A stretch of DNA of 64,000 nt, taken from the NCBI RefSeq assembly GCF_002778275.1, contig NZ_NESG01000004.1, positions 1 to 64,000 on the forward strand, given 5' to 3'. The notes beneath the pieces are model-generated. The model searched no databases and was not told the origin of the DNA. It was given only the letters and a program-made list of their open reading frames with translations. The DNA comes from Limnohabitans sp. G3-2. GTDB lineage: Bacteria; Pseudomonadota; Gammaproteobacteria; Burkholderiales; Burkholderiaceae_C. Both the position numbers and the translations under genes were made by a program. This document shows, in pieces, positions 24,823 to 34,300 of this stretch (positions are counted from its first letter, which is position 1; each line of letters begins with the position of its first letter).

Positions 24823-26427
24823 TCAGTGGCTGGCCAAACCCCAATGCTCGGCTGAGCTCGCTGCCCAAAATTCCGCAAAAGGACTGGGCAGTGCAGGGGC
24901 CGCAGGGTCGGTGGCCAACAGCTGCCCGTGGGTGAGGGTGACCGTGCTCTCGGCCAAGGATTTGGCATGGCCATGGGCATGCCGCACCATCAGGTGCTGC
25001 GGGGTGATGTCACCGGGCTGTTGCAGGCCCGCCGCACCCACCAAGTCGGCCAGCGCATGCAGCGTGTTGGCATGGAAGTAGAACACCCGCTCGGCTTTGT
25101 CGGTGACCACAATGGCGCGTTGTCGCACCGGGTCCTGCGTGGCCACACCTGTGGGGCAATGGTCGGTGTGGCAGCTGCGCGACTGGATGCAGCCCAGCGC
25201 AAACATGAACCCCCGGCCCGAATTGCACCAATCCGCGCCCAAGGCCAAGCAACGCGCGATGTCGAAGGCCGAGATCACCTTGCCGGAAGCGCCGATCCTG
25301 ATGCGCTCGCGCAAACCTGCGCCCACCAAACTGTTGTGGACCAGTCGCAGACCGTCGCGCAGCGGCATGCCCACATGGTCGGCAAACTCGATGGGGGCGG
25401 CTCCGGTGCCACCTTCTGCGCCGTCTACCACCACGAAGTCGGGTGTTTGGCCAGTGGCCAGCATGGCTTTGACCATGGAAAACCATTCGGCCGGTTGGCC
25501 CACACACAGTTTGATGCCCACAGGTTTCCCACCCGACAGCTGGCGCAACCGGGCGACAAAGTTCAGCAATTCGGCAGGGCTTGAAAAAGCCGAGTGCCGG
25601 GCAGGGGAGACGCAGTCTTGGCCCATGGGCACGCCCCGCGCGTCGGCGATCTCTTGGCTCACTTTCGCCTTGGGCAGCACCCCGCCATGTCCGGGTTTGG
25701 CGCCTTGTGAAAGCTTGACCTCGATCATCTTGACCTGGGGCGACAGGGCCTGCAGCGCAAAGCGCTCCGGATCGAAGTGCCCGTCGGGCGTGCGGCAGCC
25801 AAAGTAGCCCGAGGCGATTTGCCAGATCAGGTCACCGCCGTGCTCTCGGTGGTGCACCGAGATGCTGCCTTCGCCTGTGTCGTGGGCAAAGCCGCCCATG
25901 GCGGCCCCCCGATTGAGCGCTTTGATGGCGTTGGGAGACAGGGCCCCGAAACTCATGCCCGAGATGTTGAGCAATGACAAGTCATAGGGCTGGGCACATT
26001 GCCCCTGGCCCACCCGGACCCTGAACGTGGCCGGGTCGGGCTGCACGGGTTGGAGTGAATGCGCGATCCATTCGGTGCCGGTGGCATACATGTCCTTGAT
26101 GCTGCCAAACCCCCGCTTGTCGTTTTGGACCTTGGAGCGGGCATAGACCATGGCCCGTTGGTTGCGCGAAAACGGCAGCTTTTCTTCGTCGTCTTCCAAA
26201 AAATATTGCCGCAGTTCGGGGCGGATGTATTCCAGCGCGTAGCGCAGACGCCCGGTGAGCGGGTAGTTGCGGCGTACGGCTTGTTTGGCTTGCTGGAAGT
26301 CGATCCAGCCCAACACAAACAACAGGCCCAATCCGGCGCTGGCCCAACCGGACAGCGGCCAGACCACCACGGCCGCAGGCGCGGTGGCCAACCAAGGCAA
26401 ATAGCGTGACAAGGATTGACGGGCCAT
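24823..26427 (-). CDS. Membrane-anchored FMN-binding glutamate synthase-like protein
   Basis: The 534 residues resemble the central FMN/[3Fe-4S] domain of the glutamate synthase large subunit, without the glutaminase and C-terminal beta-helix domains. One or two N-terminal hydrophobic segments (about 9-43) suggest membrane anchoring. FMN-site segments include ISGMSFGALSPNAI and KPGHGGVLPKAKV. The cluster ligands fit C-x5-C-x4-C (C-IQSRS-C-HTDH-C-PTG). The family is common and poorly characterised; ammonia-dependent glutamate synthesis is only one possibility. It is convergent with the binding-protein gene (26 bp). Confidence 0.9.
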   Translation of the reverse strand: MARQSLSRYLPWLATAPAAVVVWPLSGWASAGLGLLFVLGWIDFQQAKQAVRRNYPLTGRLRYALEYIRPELRQYFLEDDEEKLPFSRNQRAMVYARSKVQNDKRGFGSIKDMYATGTEWIAHSLQPVQPDPATFRVRVGQGQCAQPYDLSLLNISGMSFGALSPNAIKALNRGAAMGGFAHDTGEGSISVHHREHGGDLIWQIASGYFGCRTPDGHFDPERFALQALSPQVKMIEVKLSQGAKPGHGGVLPKAKVSQEIADARGVPMGQDCVSPARHSAFSSPAELLNFVARLRQLSGGKPVGIKLCVGQPAEWFSMVKAMLATGQTPDFVVVDGAEGGTGAAPIEFADHVGMPLRDGLRLVHNSLVGAGLRERIRIGASGKVISAFDIARCLALGADWCNSGRGFMFALGCIQSRSCHTDHCPTGVATQDPVRQRAIVVTDKAERVFYFHANTLHALADLVGAAGLQQPGDITPQHLMVRHAHGHAKSLAESTVTLTHGQLLATDPAAPALPSPFAEFWAASSAEHWGLASH

Positions 26428-26510
26428 GAACCAAGCACCTCACAAAACATCCAGCGCCGAAGGGCACGGAAACACACCCATCGTAGTGGGAAATGATGAA
26501 TTTGTTGAAT

Positions 26511-27716
26511 TTAAGTGCTGACGTAGCGCTCGGCTGTCAAATGCTTGACCAAGTCCGGCGGCAAGGGCAAGGCTTGGTTCTCCAGCCAAGTGGCGACGAG
26601 TTCACCGCAAAGCACGGCCAGACTGATCCCCCGGGCGCCCATGCCCGCGCTGATCCAAAGTCCGGGCAGCCTTTGGCTGTCGACGGGGCCGACCGCAGGC
26701 AAGCGGTTGGGCAGTGTGCACCGCAGACCTGCCCAGCCGTGGATCCGATCGGGCTGAAACTGCCGCTTCATCGCTTCGCCCAAATGGGGCAGCAGCGTGG
26801 CCAAACGGACTTGGTTGGCGGCGTGGTCTTCGGTACGCACGGGGGCTTGTTCGCAGTCGCGCTCAAAGGTCGAGCCGATGTACCAAGCCATGGGCCCCTC
26901 GGGCGAGGGCACGCCGCTGATGAAGCTGCCGTGGCCGTTGACAGGAAAAGGAGGCAGGTTGCTTGGATGGGGGTTGGCCGATGCGGCCAAGGCGTCGGCC
27001 CGAAGATCGGCCTCGAGCTCAGACATGAGGCCCCAGCTGACCTGACCCCGCAAGGGGTTCAGCGGTACCGCAAATCCGGGCTGGTTTTGCAGCAAGGCCA
27101 GGCTGTCAAAGGCGCTGGCCACCACCAGCAAGGGCGCTTGGCCCAGCACTTGCCCTTGCGCATTGAGCGCGGTCCAAGCTTCACCGTTCTTGGCGATGGC
27201 GCTCACTTTCTGCCCCCACTTCACCTGCACGCCGGGGGTCTGGAGTTGTGCGCTCACCAGTTGCCGGGGCCGAATCCAGCCTGCGTGCGCATGCCACAGC
27301 GCGGGGGTGTCGGGCGGCAAACCCGCTGCCGCAATGTGAGCCGCACTCGCTGGGGTGCTGGTGTCACCGGGGGCAGCCGTGGGCAAGCGGCGTTTGCCGG
27401 CGATGTTGTGCTCCAAAACGCCGCTCAAGGCCCAATCGGTCCCGTGCTGCAGCAGCGTTTGTGCCCGATGCAGGGTTGCTTGCACACCCGCACGGGTGAT
27501 GCGCGAGAGCACGTTGTCGTCTGGAGAGACATGAGGGGCCGCCAGCCCGGCGGGCAGTCCCGAAGCGCCAGCGCCCACACCTTCGCCTTGGTCCAGCACG
27601 GTCACAGACCAGCCGCGAGACGCCAGGCTGTGCGCCACGGCCGACCCCGACAAGCCCGCGCCGATGACCAGCGCTTGACGAGGGCCCTGCCTGCCGCGGT
27701 CGAGATCAGTGCGCAA
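26511..27716 (-). CDS. FAD-dependent oxidoreductase resembling the oxidase domain of MnmC
   Basis: The 401 residues form a DAO-type flavoprotein. The FAD-binding motif VIGAGLSGSAVAHSLASRGW is at about 17-36, and a GASGLPAGLAAPH segment corresponds to the ASGN-x-AG region of MnmC. Late motifs GLRCTLPNRLPAVGP and LWISAGMGARGIS match the C-terminal oxidase of MnmC, which removes the carboxymethyl group from cmnm5(s2)U34 of tRNA. The N-terminal methyltransferase domain of classical MnmC is missing. The only start near the family N-terminus is TTG at 27716. It lies 33 bp after yggX. Amino-acid oxidase function is an alternative. Confidence 0.8.
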   Translation of the reverse strand: MRTDLDRGRQGPRQALVIGAGLSGSAVAHSLASRGWSVTVLDQGEGVGAGASGLPAGLAAPHVSPDDNVLSRITRAGVQATLHRAQTLLQHGTDWALSGVLEHNIAGKRRLPTAAPGDTSTPASAAHIAAAGLPPDTPALWHAHAGWIRPRQLVSAQLQTPGVQVKWGQKVSAIAKNGEAWTALNAQGQVLGQAPLLVVASAFDSLALLQNQPGFAVPLNPLRGQVSWGLMSELEADLRADALAASANPHPSNLPPFPVNGHGSFISGVPSPEGPMAWYIGSTFERDCEQAPVRTEDHAANQVRLATLLPHLGEAMKRQFQPDRIHGWAGLRCTLPNRLPAVGPVDSQRLPGLWISAGMGARGISLAVLCGELVATWLENQALPLPPDLVKHLTAERYVST

Positions 27717-27749
27717 TGAAGGCGAAATCCAGGGGGAAATCAGGGGGGA

Positions 27750-28022
27750 TCAGGGTGTGGGGGGGACGTAGCCTTGGGCGGCGTCAGCGCCATCGCCGAA
27801 GAAGTGGTTTTCCATCTGGCGGGCCAGGTACTGGCGGGCGCGCAAGTCGGCCAGGTTCAGGCGGTTTTCATTGACCAACATGGTCTGGTGCTTGAGCCAG
27901 TCGGCCCAAGCTTGCTTGCTCACGCCTTCCCAGATGCGTTTGCCCAAATCACCCGGGTAGGGGGGGAAATCCAGACCTTCTGCTTCTTTGCCGAGTTTGA
28001 TGCATTGAACGGTGCGTGCCAT
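27750..28022 (-). CDS. yggX: Probable Fe(2+)-trafficking protein YggX
   Basis: The 90-residue cytoplasmic protein has the family hallmarks: R-T-V-x-C-I-K-L at the N-terminus with the single conserved Cys7, the [22 protein letters not shown] core (about 18-39) and the [20 protein letters not shown] C-terminal helix. YggX protects iron-sulfur proteins and iron traffic under oxidative stress. It is encoded upstream of the MnmC-like gene on the same strand and divergent from fpr, another oxidative-stress-linked gene. Confidence 0.96.
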   Translation of the reverse strand: MARTVQCIKLGKEAEGLDFPPYPGDLGKRIWEGVSKQAWADWLKHQTMLVNENRLNLADLRARQYLARQMENHFFGDGADAAQGYVPPTP

Positions 28023-28236
28023 GTTGATGTCTTGCCTTGATGTATCTTAAGAAGCGCTGGTTATACGGATATAAAATTTCAGTATTTCCAGTTGTGAACG
28101 AATCACACGAAAATAGGGGCTGTCTCAAAGTCAGCAACGCCATTTCGTGGTCTTGCAGGCCGCAACTGTATCAAGCTTTCAGCATCCCCCATGGGCTTTG
28201 GGTCTCTTGATCCGGCCACAACATCCGTCCATCACC

Positions 28237-29013
28237 ATGAGTGCTTTTCTCGAAGAACGCGTTTTGAGCGTCCACCACTGGACCGACCGCCTGTTCAGCT
28301 TCACCACCACCCGCGACCAAGCCCTGCGCTTTTCGAACGGGCACTTCACCATGATCGGCTTGCGCGGCGAGAACGGCAAACCGCTGCTGCGTGCCTATTC
28401 GATTGCCAGCGCCAACTACGAAGAGCACCTGGAATTTTTGAGCATCAAGGTGCCCGACGGCCCGCTGACCTCCAAGCTGCAACACATTCAGGTGGGGGAC
28501 ACCATCGTGGTGGGCCGCAAACCCACCGGCACTTTGCTGTGCGACTACCTCTTGCCCGGCAAACACCTGTACCTGATGGCCACGGGCACGGGCTTGGCCC
28601 CTTACATGAGCATCATCCGCGACCCGGAAACCTATGAGCGCTTTGAAAAAGTGATCCTGGTGCATGGCGTGCGGCAGGTCAACGAGTTGGCTTACCACGA
28701 CTACATCACCCAAGAGCTGCCCGCCAACGAGTTTTTGGGCGACATGGTGAGCAAGCAGTTGCTGTATTACCCCACCGTGACCCGCGAGCCCTATAAAAAC
28801 CAAGGTCGCCTGACCGATTTGATCGAAAACGGCAAGCTCTTCGCCGACTTGGGTCTGCCCCCGCTCAACCCAGAGGACGACCGCATCATGATCTGTGGCA
28901 GCCCCGCCATGCTCAAAGACCTCAAGCGCATCTGCGAAGAACACGGCTTGGCTGAAGGCAACACCAGCACCCCGGGTGCCTTCGTCATCGAACGGGCGTT
29001 TGCCGAATCCTGA
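28237..29013 (+). CDS. fpr: Ferredoxin/flavodoxin-NADP+ reductase Fpr
   Basis: The 258-residue plant-type reductase transfers electrons between NADPH and ferredoxin or flavodoxin. The FAD site is RAYSIASANYEEHLEF (about 53-68). The NADP site is LMATGTGLAPYMSIIRDPETYERFEKV (key residues G-T-G-L-A-P, about 115-120), with GSPAML (about 223-228) towards the C-terminus. The ATG at 28237 gives the family N-terminus MSAFLEERV; an earlier in-frame codon at 28147 adds 30 unrelated residues. It is a second ferredoxin reductase in the window, of a different fold from that at 15070. Confidence 0.95.
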   Translation: MSAFLEERVLSVHHWTDRLFSFTTTRDQALRFSNGHFTMIGLRGENGKPLLRAYSIASANYEEHLEFLSIKVPDGPLTSKLQHIQVGDTIVVGRKPTGTLLCDYLLPGKHLYLMATGTGLAPYMSIIRDPETYERFEKVILVHGVRQVNELAYHDYITQELPANEFLGDMVSKQLLYYPTVTREPYKNQGRLTDLIENGKLFADLGLPPLNPEDDRIMICGSPAMLKDLKRICEEHGLAEGNTSTPGAFVIERAFAES

Positions 29014-29095
29014 TGGCGCTGGGGCTTTGTGACTTGCCCCACCAACGCAGCTGAACACGGGCGCACAATGCGCCCGTTGGCTTTTGAGAACGACC

Positions 29096-29593
29096 ATGAA
29101 CCTGACTTCCATCACCCCCAGACGTCTGCTGGCCCTGATCGCCTTGTCCGGCATCGGCATGCTGGCCTTCGGCTTGTTTTTGCAGCACATCGTGGGCCTG
29201 AACCCATGCCCCATGTGCATCGTGCAGCGTTATGCGCTCATTGGCGTGGTGCTGGTGGCGGCTGTGGGCTGGCGTTTGCGCGGCTGGGGCCTGGCGGTGT
29301 CGGGTTTGCTGCTGGCGCTGGTGGCCGGTTTCGGTGGTTTTACCGCGGCCCGCCAAAGCTGGCTGCAGTGGTACCCGCCTGAAATCGTGACCTGTGGCCG
29401 CGACTTTTACGGCATGGTCGAAAACTTCCCCATCAACCGCGCCATCCCCATGATCTTCAAAGGCAGCGGCGACTGCACCCAGATCGACTGGACCTTTTTA
29501 GGCGGCTCGATCGCCAACTGGTCGTTCGTGGCATTTGTGGTGTTTGGCCTGGCAGGCTTGTGGATCACCTACAGAACCTTGAAGAACCGCTGA
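29096..29593 (+). CDS. dsbB: Disulfide bond formation protein DsbB
   Basis: This 165-residue inner membrane protein reoxidises DsbA with quinone. Four transmembrane helices are evident (about 11-30, 41-58, 62-80, 141-160). The first periplasmic loop carries the CPMC active site (about 38-41; ACNPCPMCIVQRY-like context). The second loop carries the cysteine pair around VTCGRDFYG and GSGDCTQIDW. The ATG at 29096 is used rather than an upstream TTG at 29084. It stands alone between fpr and a REP-rich gap. Confidence 0.95.
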   Translation: MNLTSITPRRLLALIALSGIGMLAFGLFLQHIVGLNPCPMCIVQRYALIGVVLVAAVGWRLRGWGLAVSGLLLALVAGFGGFTAARQSWLQWYPPEIVTCGRDFYGMVENFPINRAIPMIFKGSGDCTQIDWTFLGGSIANWSFVAFVVFGLAGLWITYRTLKNR

Positions 29594-29619
29594 TGGCAGT
29601 TGGGGAACAAGCCCCTGCA

Positions 29620-29850
29620 TGTGGGAGCAAGTCTTTTGATCTAGGAGCGAGCCCCTGCTCGCGAATGTGATTCGAAATCCCGGCCATTTGAACCCTTCGG
29701 CCGCAGGGGCGGCCTCCCACAAAAGCCAGGCAGCCATCTGCACAGGCCAATCAGTCGGCCTCCCACAAAAGTCAAGCAGCCATCCACAAAGGTCCAGCAG
29801 ACCCATTCCCTGTGGGCGCGAGCCGCTGCTCAACGCAGGAACGCACACAC
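29620..29850. repeat. REP cluster between dsbB and argA
   Basis: A diverged copy starts at about 29620, a GCGAGC-type copy lies at 29642-29665 and an inverted GGCCGC-type copy at 29696-29721. Then a 35-bp stretch (CGGCCTCCCACAAAAG, then CAGCCATC) is duplicated at about 29710 and 29757. The cluster lies in a convergent gap and contains no gene. Confidence 0.8.
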
Positions 29851-29865
29851 CAGTCGGAATGGGTC

Positions 29866-31212
29866 TTAGAGCTTCTTGACCAGCACCTGGCTCTTGCGGT
29901 CCCAGTTGTACTTGCGTTTGCGCGCCTCGGGCAGCCAGTCGGGGTCTTGCTGGACAAAGCCGCGCTTGATGAACCAGTGCATGGTGCGGGTGGTCAACAC
30001 AAAGATGCTTTTGACCCCCATGGCGCGGGCGCGTTGCTCGATGCGCTTGAGCACCTTTTCGCCATCGCCCTGGCCTTGCGACTGGGGTGACACGGTGAGC
30101 GCCGCCATCTCGGCCGTCTTGGCTTCGGGGTAGGGGTAGAGCGCCGCGCAGGCAAAGATCACACCGTCGTGGTCGATGATGGTGTAGTGGTCGATGTCGC
30201 GCTCGATCTCGGTGCGGTCGCGTTTGACCAAGGTGCCGTCTTTCTCAAAGGGCTCGATCAGCTGCAAGATGCCGCCCACATCGTCCGAAGTGGCTTCGCG
30301 CAATTCTTCGAGTTTTTCGTCGATCACCATGGTGCCGATGCCGTCGTGCACATACACCTCGAGCAGCAGCGCGCCATCCACCGCAAAGGGCAGGATGTGC
30401 GAGCGCTCCACACCTTCTTCGCAAGCTTTCACGCAGTGCTGCAAATAAAAACCAATGTCGGTCGGCTCGGTCGGTGTGGGCAGCGAGGCCAGCAGTTGCT
30501 TGGCGGCGGCCAGCGGCAGTTCGGTGTCGATCGGGTTGTCCTCGCTGGCCGGGGCGTGCGGCTCGATGCGGATGCCCGGCACCTCGGTCACAAAAATCAG
30601 CTTGTCGGCCTGCAATTCGGTGGCCACACTGGTGGCCACTTCTTCCATGGCCAAATTGAAGGCTTCGCCCGTGGGCGAAAAACCAAAGGGCGAGAGCAGC
30701 ACCATGGCGCCCATGTCCAGCGTGCGCATGATGCCGTCCACGTCCACTTTGCGCACCAGGCCCGAGTGGATGAAGTCCACGCCGTCCACAATGCCCACGG
30801 GCCGGGCGGTGATGAAGTTGCCCGAAATCACCCGCACCGTGGAGCCCGCCATGGGCGTGTTGGGCAGCCCCTGGCTGAAGGCGGCTTCGATCTCGTAGCG
30901 CAGTTGGCCCGCCGCTTCTTGGGCGCAGTCGAGCGCCACGCTGTCGGTGATGCGGATGCCCTGTGAATATTTGGGGGTGTGGCCCTTGGCGGCAAGTTGC
31001 TCATTGACCTGCGGGCGAAAGCCGTGCACCAGCACGATCTTCACGCCCATGCTTTGGATCAAGGCCAAATCTTGCGCCAGGTGTTGCAGCTTGCCCGCAG
31101 CAATGGCTTCGCCCGCGATGCCCACCACAAAGGTCTTGCCCCGGTGCATGTGGATGTAGGGCGCCACCGACCGGAACCAGGGCACGAAGGTGAAGTTGAA
31201 AACTGTGGACAT
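29866..31212 (-). CDS. argA: N-acetylglutamate synthase ArgA
   Basis: This 448-residue enzyme makes N-acetylglutamate, the first step of arginine biosynthesis. The amino-acid-kinase domain occupies about 1-290 (KTFVVGIAGEAI; VHGFRPQVNEQL; STVRVISGNFITARPVG). A C-terminal GNAT acetyltransferase domain occupies about 300-440 (AALTVSPQSQGQGDGEKVL for acetyl-CoA binding, FVLTTRTMHWFIKRGF). The ATG at 31212 is chosen; the open frame runs much further upstream only as antisense of hrpA. It is divergent from hrpA with about 100 bp between starts and should be feedback-inhibited by arginine. Confidence 0.95.
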   Translation of the reverse strand: MSTVFNFTFVPWFRSVAPYIHMHRGKTFVVGIAGEAIAAGKLQHLAQDLALIQSMGVKIVLVHGFRPQVNEQLAAKGHTPKYSQGIRITDSVALDCAQEAAGQLRYEIEAAFSQGLPNTPMAGSTVRVISGNFITARPVGIVDGVDFIHSGLVRKVDVDGIMRTLDMGAMVLLSPFGFSPTGEAFNLAMEEVATSVATELQADKLIFVTEVPGIRIEPHAPASEDNPIDTELPLAAAKQLLASLPTPTEPTDIGFYLQHCVKACEEGVERSHILPFAVDGALLLEVYVHDGIGTMVIDEKLEELREATSDDVGGILQLIEPFEKDGTLVKRDRTEIERDIDHYTIIDHDGVIFACAALYPYPEAKTAEMAALTVSPQSQGQGDGEKVLKRIEQRARAMGVKSIFVLTTRTMHWFIKRGFVQQDPDWLPEARKRKYNWDRKSQVLVKKL

Positions 31213-31314
31213 GGGCGGCGAAGGTGCGGTGAAGGGGCTGCGAAAGTGGCAGGGTGCGCGGGACTGGGATAATCCCCCGCTGTTCTTGCCTTGATTTTCA
31301 CAGAAGTTTCCGCC

Positions 31315-34300
31315 TTGTCCGACACCCCCCTCCAAATCGAGTTCCCCGAAGGCCTGCCCGTCTCGGCCCGCCGTGACGAAATCATGGCCGCCATGGACCA
31401 GCACCAGGTCATCATCGTGTGTGGTGAAACCGGCTCGGGCAAGACCACGCAGCTGCCCAAAATCGCGCTCATGCTGGGCCGCGGCAAGATCAACGCCAAG
31501 CCGGGTGAACGGGCTCGGATGATCGGCCACACCCAGCCCCGGCGCATTGCGGCCAGCTCGGTGGCCAAGCGCATTGCCGAAGAACTCAAGACCCCGCTGG
31601 GCGAGGTGGTGGGTTTCAAGGTGCGGTTTCAGGATCGCCTCTCCAAAAACGCCTCGGTCAAGCTCATGACCGACGGCATTTTGCTGGCCGAGACGCAAAC
31701 CGACCCGCTCTTGCAGGCCTACGACACCATCATCATCGACGAGGCGCATGAACGCAGCCTGAACATCGACTTCTTGCTCGGCTACCTGCGCCAGATCCTG
31801 CCGCGCCGCCCGGACCTCAAAATCGTGGTCACTTCGGCCACCATCGATGCCGACCGCTTTGCCAGGCACTTTGCCAGCCAGCCTCGACTGGCGCTGGGCC
31901 GCCCCAAGCCAGGCGAAGCCCCCTCGGGGGGCAGCGAGCCACACCAAGTGGGCGAGCGTGGGGGTCCGGTTCCTGCCCCGGTCATCATGGTCTCGGGCCG
32001 CACCTTCCCGGTGGAGCAGCGCTACCGCCCGTTTGAAGAGTCGCGCGACTACGGCCTGAACGAGGCCATGGCCGATGCGGTGGACGAACTCTGGCAAGGC
32101 GGGGCAGGGGGCGACATCCTGATCTTCTTGCCCGGCGAGCGCGAAATCCGCGAAGCTGCCGACCACCTGCGCAAGCACCTGGCGCACCAGCCGCTGACCC
32201 GCAACGCCGAAGTGCTGCCCCTGTTTGCCCGCCTGTCGCAGGCCGAGCAAGACCGCATTTTTGAAGCGTCCAACGGCCGCCGCATCGTGCTGGCGACCAA
32301 CGTGGCCGAGACGTCGCTGACCGTGCCCGGCATCCGTTATGTGATCGACGCCGGCACGGCCCGCGTCAAGCGCTACAGCCTGCGCAGCAAGGTCGAGCAG
32401 CTGATGGTCGAGCCCATCAGCCAGGCCGCGGCCAACCAGCGGGCGGGCCGCTGCGGCCGTGTGGCCAACGGCATCTGCATCCGCCTGTACGACGAGAAAG
32501 ACTTTGCAGGCCGCCCGCGCTTCACCGACCCGGAAATCTTGCGCTCGTCCTTGGCGGGCGTGATCTTGCGCATGAAGTCGCTGCACCTGGGTGTGGTGGA
32601 AGACTTCCCGTTCATCGAAGCGCCGTCCAAACGGGCCATCACCGACGGCTACCAATTGCTGGCCGAGTTGGGTGCGGTGGACGACGACAACGAACTCACC
32701 GCCATTGGCAAAGAGCTGGCTCGCCTGCCGCTGGACCCGCGTGTGGGCCGCATGATTCTGGAAGCCCGTGGCCGTGAAGCGCTGGAAGAAGTGCTGGTGA
32801 TCGCCAGCGCCATGAGCGTGCAAGACGTGCGCGACCGCCCCATGGACGCGCAGGCCCAGGCCGATCAACAACACGCCAAGTTCGACGACGACAAGAGCGA
32901 GTTCACCGGTTACCTCAAGTTGTGGAAATGGATCCACGACGCCCGAGGCGGCCACGGCACCGAGCACAAGTTGAGCAACCGCCAATACGAACAGCTGCTG
33001 CGCCAGAACTTCGTCAACATCCGCCGCGTGCGCGAGTGGCGCGACACGCACACCCAGCTGCTCACGGTGGTCACTGAGCACAAGTGGCGCATCAACACGA
33101 AGCCCGCGAGCTACGAGCAGCTGCACCTGTCCATGCTGGCGGGCCTGCTGGGCAATGTGGGCTACAAGCTCGAAGACGAAGAGGCCTATCTGGGCGCACG
33201 CGGCATCAAGTTCCACAAACACCCCGGTGCGCACCTCTCCAAAAAGCCGGGCCGCTGGATCGTGGTGGCCGAATTGGTGGAGACCACGCGCCTGTTTGGC
33301 CGAGGCATTGCAGCGATTGAGCCGCAGTGGCTGGAGCAGGTCGGTGCGCACCTGCTGCGCAAGCAAGTGCTCGACCCGCATTGGGAAAAGAAGTCGGCCG
33401 AAGTGGTGGCGCTGGAGCGGGCCACGCTCTACGGCCTGGTGGTCTACAGCGGGCGGCGCACGGCTTACAGCCGGGTGGACCTGCACGGCGCCCGCGAGAT
33501 TTTCATCCGCGAAGCGCTGGTGGGTGAGCAGTGGGAGAGCAAGTTGCCGTTTTTGGCGGCCAACCACAAGATGATCGCCAAGGTCGAAGAGCTGGAGCAC
33601 AAGTCGCGCAGGCAAGACGTGCTGGTGGACGACGAACTGATCTACGCCTTTTACGACCAGCAAATTCCGCCCGAGGTGTGCAGCGGCCGCCTGCTCGAAG
33701 ATTGGTACCGCCACGAGAGCGCCAAGCAACCGCGCCTGCTGCTGCTGACCCGAGAAGAGCTGATGCGCCACGAAGCGGCAGGCATCACCACGCAGGCCTT
33801 TCCCAAACACATCCGCCTGGGCGGCACTGACTGCCAGGCCACTTACCTGCACCAACCGGGCGACGCCCGCGATGGCGTGACGGTCACGGTGCCCTTGTTT
33901 GTGCTGAACCAGGTGAGCGAAGACCGCTGCGAATGGCTGGTGCCCGGCCTGCTTAAAGACAAAATCCAGGCCCTGCTCAAAAGCCTGCCGCAGCGCCCGC
34001 GCAGCCGCTTTGTGCCGCTGCCCGAATCGGCCACGCGCTTGGCCGCCGAGCTGTCGGCGCCCGAGCTGTTTGGTACGGGGTCGCTGACCGACGTGCTGCT
34101 GAAAAAAGCCCGCGACGAAACCAGCCTGGACATCAAGCGGACCGACTTCAAACACGAGATGCTCAGCCCGCACCTGTTCATGAACCTGCTGGTGGTGGAC
34201 GAGCACGGCCGCCAGCTGGGCATGGGCCGCAACCTGGGCGCGCTCAAAGGCGAGCTGGGTGCCAAAGCGCGTGGCGCGTTCCAGGCCTTGGCGCAACTGA

